From JBBECJ01 sp963763325 (GTDB lineage: Bacteria; Chloroflexota; Chloroflexia; Thermomicrobiales; CFX8): a DNA stretch of 64,000 nucleotides. Position 1 is the stretch's first letter, and each line of letters starts with the position of its first letter. The notes beneath the pieces are model-generated. The model saw only the letters and a list, made by a program, of their open reading frames with translations. It was not told where the DNA came from and made no database searches. The stretch is taken from NCBI GenBank assembly GCA_963763325.1, contig CAVXOL010000024.1, positions 620,001-684,000 on the forward strand, read 5' to 3'. Position numbers and translations under genes: made by a program. Positions 59,186-64,000 of this stretch are shown here, one piece after another.

Positions 59186-59871
59186 TGTCTTTCCTGACGA
59201 ATCGCCAGCAACGCTTCAGCCAACGCGAGATCCGCCGGCCAGGTGATCTTCAGGTTGGCAGGATCGCCTTCGATGAGCGTGACCGGGTAGCCGGCCGCGT
59301 GCAATAGCCCACCTTCGTCCGTCGTACCGTCCGCGACACGATAGGCGTGTTCGAGCCAGTCACGTCGGGCGACCTGCGGCGTCTGGGCAGCGCGCATGTG
59401 CGCTCGATCCGGCACCGATGCGATCGTAGCTTCCTGATCGATCTGGTAGAGCGTGTCGCCGACCGGCACTACTGGGACGGCTGCTCCATGAACAAACGCA
59501 GCGTCAACCACGTATCGGGCGAGTGACGCAGTGACGAGCGGACGCGCGGCGTCATGAACGGCAACATGCGTGCAACGAGCGTGCAGCGCGTCGAGGCCAG
59601 ACCGTACGGAATCCGCCCGGGTTGCCCCGCCACAGACGACTGAGACACGGTTGAGATCGAAGTCCGCGAGCAACGCCTCGCAGCGCTCCCTCGTGTGCTG
59701 ACCGGCAACGACCACAATCTCCACAACATCAGGCATTGCAGCGAACACCGACAGCGACCATTCCAGAACGAGGCGACCACCCAGCACAGCGAGCACCTTG
59801 TCGGCGTCGCCAAATCGCACACCCGAGCCTGCGGCTACGATGACGACACCGAGCGTTGGGTCGGGAGTCAT
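59182..59871 (-). CDS. ispD: 2-C-methyl-D-erythritol 4-phosphate cytidylyltransferase
   Basis: 229 residues. The CTP loop is VIVAAGSGVRFGDADKVLAV; VVCGGATRADSVRSGLDAL and VAVHDAARPLVT are conserved, and LIEGDPANLKITWPADL is the C-terminal signature. It makes CDP-methylerythritol, the substrate line leading to IspF, in the MEP pathway. Four-base overlaps with yacL and ispF show tight coupling, as in Bacillus-type yacL-ispD-ispF order. Confidence 0.95.
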   Translation of the reverse strand: MTPDPTLGVVIVAAGSGVRFGDADKVLAVLGGRLVLEWSLSVFAAMPDVVEIVVVAGQHTRERCEALLADFDLNRVSVVCGGATRADSVRSGLDALHARCTHVAVHDAARPLVTASLARYVVDAAFVHGAAVPVVPVGDTLYQIDQEATIASVPDRAHMRAAQTPQVARRDWLEHAYRVADGTTDEGGLLHAAGYPVTLIEGDPANLKITWPADLALAEALLAIRQERQ

Positions 59872-60944
59872 CCGACTGGGACCTCCTCCTTGACCTGGGC
59901 AAAGGCCATCCGGCCGGTTCCAGTCTGCAAGGTACGCGTGACAACCACCCGCACTTGTTTGCCGATTCGGTCACGGCCCTCTTCGATGACGACCAGCGTG
60001 CCGTCGTCGAGATACCCGATACCCTGGCCGTGCTCGCGGCCCGCCTGGACGATCGATAGTTCGAGAATCTCACCTGGCGCGACCGGTGGGCGCAGGGCCT
60101 GTGCAACGGTATTGATGTTGATGGCAACCACATTCTGAAGTTTCGCAACGCGCTCAAGATTCTGGTCGCCGGTGAGGATGTGGTAGCGCGAGAGCCTGGC
60201 GAGCCTGATGAGCTTGTTGTCGACCTCCGACTCTTCCTCGACCTCGACCTCGAGTATCTCGACCGCCGCAATTCCCTCGCGCTGCAGGCGCTCAAGAACA
60301 TCCAGCCCGCGCCGGCCACGTACCTTGCGGCTGGAATCGTCAGAGTTGGCGATCCCTTGCAGCTCGCGCAGGATGAAGCGCGGCACAACCAGTGGGAAGT
60401 TGACGATCCTGCTGCGCATCAGTTCTACGATTCGGCCGTCGATGATGACACTCGTGTCGAGCAGCAGACGCTCTTCCGGCTCCGACAGCCCACCGCGGCG
60501 GGTCAAAAACGGTAACAGGTCGTCTTTCTGAACGATCATGACCAGCACTGAGAGCGCGCAGATAGAGACGGCAACGACGAACGGCATCACCTGACCGATC
60601 GGGTCTGGCAATAGTGACGACGGCCATGCGAACAATGACGATAGGACGCCGCCGATAATGAGGCCGATGCCAGCCGCGACAATATCGATAGCGGGGATTG
60701 CCACAAGTTTGCGGCGCAGCCAGCGGAACAAACCAACCGTTACATACGGGGCGATGATGAAGAACACGCCACCGATCGCACAGGCCAGCACGATAGCGTA
60801 GACCGCCCAGTGCGTGCCTTCCTGTGTGTCGCCGATCTCGCTGCCGATCTGCCAACCGATAAGTGCACCAAGCACCAGGCCAACATAGCGCAACGCACGG
60901 TCGAGCGGAGAGCGAGCGATTCGCCGCTGTGAATCATTCTGCAC
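59868..60944 (-). CDS. PIN/TRAM-domain membrane protein (YacL-like)
   Basis: 358 residues. Four membrane helices (ALRYVGLVLGALIGWQIG ... PFVVAVSICALSVLVMIV) precede a PIN domain (LLLDTSVIIDGRIVELM, FILRELQGIAN, HILTGDQNLERVAKL). A C-terminal TRAM domain (PGEILELSIVQAGREHGQGI) binds RNA. The acidic PIN residues are present, so membrane-tethered RNase activity is plausible. GTG start at 60944. First gene of the ispD-ispF-dtd operon, a neighbourhood typical of YacL. Confidence 0.9.
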   Translation of the reverse strand: MQNDSQRRIARSPLDRALRYVGLVLGALIGWQIGSEIGDTQEGTHWAVYAIVLACAIGGVFFIIAPYVTVGLFRWLRRKLVAIPAIDIVAAGIGLIIGGVLSSLFAWPSSLLPDPIGQVMPFVVAVSICALSVLVMIVQKDDLLPFLTRRGGLSEPEERLLLDTSVIIDGRIVELMRSRIVNFPLVVPRFILRELQGIANSDDSSRKVRGRRGLDVLERLQREGIAAVEILEVEVEEESEVDNKLIRLARLSRYHILTGDQNLERVAKLQNVVAININTVAQALRPPVAPGEILELSIVQAGREHGQGIGYLDDGTLVVIEEGRDRIGKQVRVVVTRTLQTGTGRMAFAQVKEEVPVG

Positions 60945-61135
60945 GGAAATTGCCCACCACCGACCTCTCAGGATCTGGCGCCACCGCGATGCGGCTCAGA
61001 CAGCATCAATCGCAGGTGAGGACGCAGTCTATGACGTGTCCTGGAATCTACAGGGAGTGGCGACCAAACGAATAAACCCAGCAGTCCCTGCAGGCGATGA
61101 CGCTTGGCAGTCTATCACTGGAATGCGGCCACGGG

Positions 61136-62026
61136 CTATCGACAGCGCGTTGGCTGGCCGTCGATCGATTGGAGAAAGTGTTGCAGGACGGCGGCGGGTA
61201 ATTCGACCGATCCGAGGTCGCGCCGTGCCTTGAATTGCTCTCCGTGATAGTCGCTCCCGCCAGTCGCCAGAAGCCCGTATCTGGCGGCGATCTGGGCGAG
61301 GTTCTCGCGTTGTGCCTGGTCGTACTCGGCGTAATAGACCTCGATCCCGGCCAGTCCCGCTGCGATCAGTTCGGGTAGCGATTCCGGAAAGGTTCCGGAT
61401 GTATGCGGATGGGCGTGGACTGGTAATCCACCAGCCGCGAGGATGAGCTGTATTGCCTCGGTTGGTGTTGGTTTTCGCTCACTGGCGATGTAGGCGGGTT
61501 TGTCGTTTCCCAGGTAGCGATCGAATGCCTCGGAGACAGTGCTTACGTAACCAGCCTCGATCATGGCTCGGGCAATATGCGGTCGACCGATCGAAGCGTC
61601 GCCGGAGGATGCCCGAACGCTTCCGTCCGGGAGATGGACACCAAGATCCCGCAAACGGGCAATGATCCGACCGGCGCGCTCAACCCGTGACTCCCGATAG
61701 TAGGCGAGGGTGTCCTGGAGCGTACTGTTGCCCGGGTCAATACCGTAACCAAGCATGTGGACCTCGCCGTCGGTGACGTCGGTCGATAGCTCAATTCCGG
61801 GGACCACGCGTACGCCGAGCCGCGAACCAGTCGAAATCGCTTCGTCAAGGCCGCTGGTGGTGTCATGATCGGTCAGGGCAATAATGGAAAGCCCCCGCCG
61901 GGAGGCCTGGTGGACCAGGTCGGCGGGGGTGAGTGACCCATCTGATGCGGTGGAGTGCGTGTGCAGATCGGCTCGCGCCGCTCCAGGCTCCGCCGGTTGG
62001 GTGCTCAAGACGCTAGCGTGGTTCAA
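61136..62026 (-). CDS. PHP-domain phosphoesterase (RNase AM/TrpH-like)
   Basis: 296 residues. Metal-binding motifs ADLHTHSTASDGSLTP, IIALTDHDTTSGLDEA, VVPGIELSTDV, PVHAHPHT and GGSDYHGE are those of the PHP family. Homologues hydrolyse 3',5'-nucleoside bisphosphates or trim 5' ends of RNA. The start is a TTG at 62026 overlapping the spoVS end by 14 bases; the first ~19 residues are not conserved. It is co-transcribed with spoVS. Confidence 0.88.
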   Translation of the reverse strand: MNHASVLSTQPAEPGAARADLHTHSTASDGSLTPADLVHQASRRGLSIIALTDHDTTSGLDEAISTGSRLGVRVVPGIELSTDVTDGEVHMLGYGIDPGNSTLQDTLAYYRESRVERAGRIIARLRDLGVHLPDGSVRASSGDASIGRPHIARAMIEAGYVSTVSEAFDRYLGNDKPAYIASERKPTPTEAIQLILAAGGLPVHAHPHTSGTFPESLPELIAAGLAGIEVYYAEYDQAQRENLAQIAARYGLLATGGSDYHGEQFKARRDLGSVELPAAVLQHFLQSIDGQPTRCR

Positions 62027-62465
62027 CGATCAGGCGGATCGCCGTGCGGTCTTCGTCATCGATCGTGACATCGATGAAGGCCGGCAGACAAACGGCCTCG
62101 ATGCCGGTCTCGAGCAGGTAATCACGGGCGATCGCGACTGCCTTGACAGCCTGGTTCGTCGCGCCGGCGCCGATGGCCTGGACCTCGGCACGGCCGGATT
62201 CGCGGACAACACCAGCGATAGCGCCCGCTACCGCGCTCGGACGTGAGCGAGCGGAAACCTTTAACACCTCGCCATTGCGCTGTACCTGCACCGGAGCCTC
62301 GGTCACAACAGCAGCAGCATGGCTGTCCGCGCCGTTCGAGTACTCAACCGGGGCCGCAACATCTGTGTCGACACTATCGGTGTAGGCATCTTCGTCCGGC
62401 GGGAACTTGGCCTCCGGGTCGATTTTGATGTCGCGCAGGTCCAGCTTGCTAAAGAACCGATCCAT
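62013..62465 (-). CDS. spoVS: Stage V sporulation protein S family (Alba-like)
   Basis: 150 residues. The C-terminal ~85 residues are the SpoVS/Alba-like domain: VLKVSARSRPSAVAGAIAGV, VQAIGAGATNQAVKAVAIAR and LPAFIDVTIDDEDRTAIRLI. The N-terminal ~60 residues are an acidic extension absent from the 86-residue Bacillus protein. It probably binds nucleic acid; non-sporulating bacteria also carry it, so it does not prove sporulation. A strong GGAGGA lies 6 bases before the ATG. It lies downstream of rny, a conserved arrangement. Confidence 0.93.
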   Translation of the reverse strand: MDRFFSKLDLRDIKIDPEAKFPPDEDAYTDSVDTDVAAPVEYSNGADSHAAAVVTEAPVQVQRNGEVLKVSARSRPSAVAGAIAGVVRESGRAEVQAIGAGATNQAVKAVAIARDYLLETGIEAVCLPAFIDVTIDDEDRTAIRLIVEPR

Positions 62466-62938
62466 GAGATTCCTCCATCAGGGCGGCGTTGCCGCTCTGG
62501 TTGTTGAAGCAGTAATGAAGTTTGTGCTTACCAGGCGTGAATGCATGTGCGAGTGCGATCGTGTGCTCTACGCATCCCTCCGTTACTCAGCAATCAAGCG
62601 TGGCACGTTTTGCCCGACTGTGCCACGACGGCTCGCACCCAAAGATACCCGCTCGTCCGAAACCCTGTGCTTCTCGCGGCGCATGGCGTCACTCCCAACC
62701 AGCGCACTCGACGGGTTCCGATGTCGGAAGCCGAGCGTTGCTCGCGGGTGCCAAACGTCGCTGCGCGCCGCACAGAGCGGGACCTTCCCCATTAGTGATG
62801 CCGTTCCAGTCAAGACGTTCCGGCCAGGCTGGACGAGCACGTCTCACCCCTGCGGATTGGCATCGAAAGTAGTCATACCACCAGTTCGCGGCCACCGTCA
62901 ACCAAATACGAAAGCGCACACGGGTTCGCAAAAACCAA
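62466..62938. other. 473-base gap between rny and spoVS, no protein gene recognised
   Basis: Frames here give Arg/Ser/Pro-rich chance translations. The minus strand contains several local complementarities and a repeated GGAACG word (62805-62825), so a structured RNA or a long leader of spoVS is possible. I cannot match it to RNase P, tmRNA or 6S RNA. Confidence 0.35.
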
Positions 62939-62970
62939 CAACGCCGCGATGCAGTTGCATCGCGGCGTTG
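62939..62970 (-). terminator. Terminator of rny
   Basis: CAACGCCGCGATGCA (62939-62953) pairs perfectly with TGCATCGCGGCGTTG (62956-62970) around a 2-base loop. On the minus strand it is followed by TTGGTTTTTG, a U-rich tail, 27 bases after the rny stop. Confidence 0.9.
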
Positions 62971-62996
62971 TCACATTTCTCAGGTTAGTGCGAACA

Positions 62997-64000
62997 CTAG
63001 CGAGCGTAATCCACGGCGCGTGTCTCGCGGATGACGGTCACCTTGATCTGGCCGGGATACTCGAGGTTCTCCTCGATCTTCTTGACGATATCGCGTGCCA
63101 GCTTGGTGGCAGCGAGGTCGTCAACCTTGTCAGGCGAAACCATGATACGTACTTCGCGTCCCGCCTGGATCGCGAACGATTTCTCGACGCCCTCGAACGA
63201 GTTGGCGACCGCTTCGAGCGCCTCAAGGCGCTTGATGTAGGTCTCGACCATCTCGCGTCGTGCGCCGGGGCGCGCGCCGCTGATGGCGTCTGCGGTTGCC
63301 ACAATGAAGGCTTCGACCGTTGCCGGCTCTTCTTCACCGTGATGGGCGGCGATTGCGTGGACGATCCGCGCCGAGCGGCCCAGCCGCCGGGCAATGTCCG
63401 CGCCGATTAGTGCGTGAGGACCGTCAACCTCGTGGTCGACTGCCTTGCCGATGTCGTGCAGGAGAGCGGCAGTCTTGGCGACGTTGACATCGGCTCCCAG
63501 TTCGGCGGCCAGTCCGCCGGCGATCAGCGACACTTCCAGCGAGTGCTGGAGCACGTTCTGACCGTAGGATGTCCGGAACTTCATCCGGCCGAGGAGCTTG
63601 ATCAGGTCAGGGTGCAACCCCTGGACGTTGGCTTCGTAGGCGACCTTCTCACCCTCTTCGCGCATCGACTGTTCGAGTTCGAGGCGGGTCTTGGTGACAA
63701 CCTCTTCAATACGGGCCGGATGAATCCGGCCGTCCTGGATCAGCTTCAGCAGTGACCGACGGGCCACCTCGCGGCGAACCGGGTCGTAGCCGGAGAGGGT
63801 GACGGCCTCCGGTGTGTCATCGACGATCAGGTCGACGCCGGTGGCCTGCTCGAGCGCGCGGATGTTGCGTCCCTCACGCCCGATGATGCGTCCCTTCATG
63901 TCGTCGCTCGGAAGCGGCACGACAGAAACGGTCGTTTCGGCAACGTAGTCACTGGCGATGCGCTGAATCGTCGTTGCCAGGATCTTGCGGGAGCGGCGAT
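62997..64000 (-). CDS. rny: Ribonuclease Y (partial, C-terminal two thirds)
   Basis: 334 residues visible; the N-terminal membrane helix and coiled coil lie beyond the right edge. The frame continues upstream of the internal ATG as SRKILATTIQRIASDYVAET. The KH domain has MKGRIIGREGRNIRALEQAT and the HD domain has AALLHDIGKAVDHEVDGPHA, with GARPGARREMVETYIKRLEA and the C-terminal KVTVIRETRAVDYA. It is the membrane-bound endoribonuclease that initiates mRNA decay. A strong terminator follows, then spoVS 530 bases on. Confidence 0.96.
   Translation of the reverse strand, partial: RRSRKILATTIQRIASDYVAETTVSVVPLPSDDMKGRIIGREGRNIRALEQATGVDLIVDDTPEAVTLSGYDPVRREVARRSLLKLIQDGRIHPARIEEVVTKTRLELEQSMREEGEKVAYEANVQGLHPDLIKLLGRMKFRTSYGQNVLQHSLEVSLIAGGLAAELGADVNVAKTAALLHDIGKAVDHEVDGPHALIGADIARRLGRSARIVHAIAAHHGEEEPATVEAFIVATADAISGARPGARREMVETYIKRLEALEAVANSFEGVEKSFAIQAGREVRIMVSPDKVDDLAATKLARDIVKKIEENLEYPGQIKVTVIRETRAVDYAR

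Noticed and set aside
62013..62465. spoVS as evidence for endospore formation
   Set aside because: SpoVS-family proteins occur in many non-sporulating bacteria, and no other sporulation gene is in the window.
62640..62870. Possible RNase P, tmRNA or 6S RNA
   Set aside because: None of the signature segments of these RNAs could be found on either strand.

Overview
The window is high-GC bacterial chromosome. It most resembles Chloroflexota, probably Thermomicrobia or a relative (Sphaerobacter/Nitrolancea-like). This is inference from gene content: HrcA with a perfect CIRCE site, a Gram-positive-type LexA box, an rny/spoVS neighbourhood without obvious sporulation genes, a MutL-like actin-fold protein and Cys-rich PSP1. 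There is no rRNA, tRNA, CRISPR or phage module. One insertion sequence (IS630 family) is present.

Layout. 1-8 kb is accessory: the start of a Tat-exported protein, a large secreted subtilase, a decayed two-gene unit and the IS630 copy. 8-16 kb is envelope-related: amidinotransferase, L,D-transpeptidase, and a five-gene glycosyltransferase operon with 4-nt overlaps at every junction. 16-25 kb is housekeeping: NERD protein-holB-PSP1, yggT, obgE, rpoD, lysA and a VOC protein. 25-31 kb is a damage-tolerance (mutasome) region: an imuB-like Y-family gene behind a LexA box, and a small gene plus dnaE2. A ribbon-helix-helix/PIN toxin-antitoxin pair sits between the two parts, and a palindromic repeat is inserted in frame inside dnaE2. 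31-41 kb is mixed metabolism: ABC-F ATPase, coaE, AAC(3)-like, FAD monooxygenase and MFS. 38.8-45.6 kb reads as one catabolic/transport cluster: gamma-glutamyltransferase, D-cysteine desulfhydrase-like enzyme, peptide-type ABC binding protein and two permeases. 45.7-48.3 kb holds prfB with the classical CTT TGA C recoding site and a membrane-anchored gluzincin. 48.4-52.2 kb is hrcA-grpE-dnaK under CIRCE, closed by a strong terminator. 54-58 kb is an unrecognised three-gene operon: barrel-sandwich-like protein, MutL-like protein, tail-anchored protein. 58-64 kb is dtd-ispF-ispD-yacL, a PHP phosphoesterase, spoVS and rny.

Several conserved genes are broken by single-base indels (subtilase, dnaE2, ABC-F, FAD monooxygenase, ggt, oppB-like permease, prfB, peptidase). 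Because prfB and other conserved genes are affected, and some events are homopolymer changes, sequence or assembly error is the likeliest cause. I therefore give full gene spans and mark the breaks. Only the 5.8-6.9 kb gene is called a pseudogene, and even that could partly be error.

The most interesting items are the dnaE2 repeat insertion, the split SOS mutasome, the unknown 54-58 kb operon, and a shared 10-mer, GTGTACGTAC. That 10-mer lies upstream of the L,D-transpeptidase, of hrcA and of the unknown operon.
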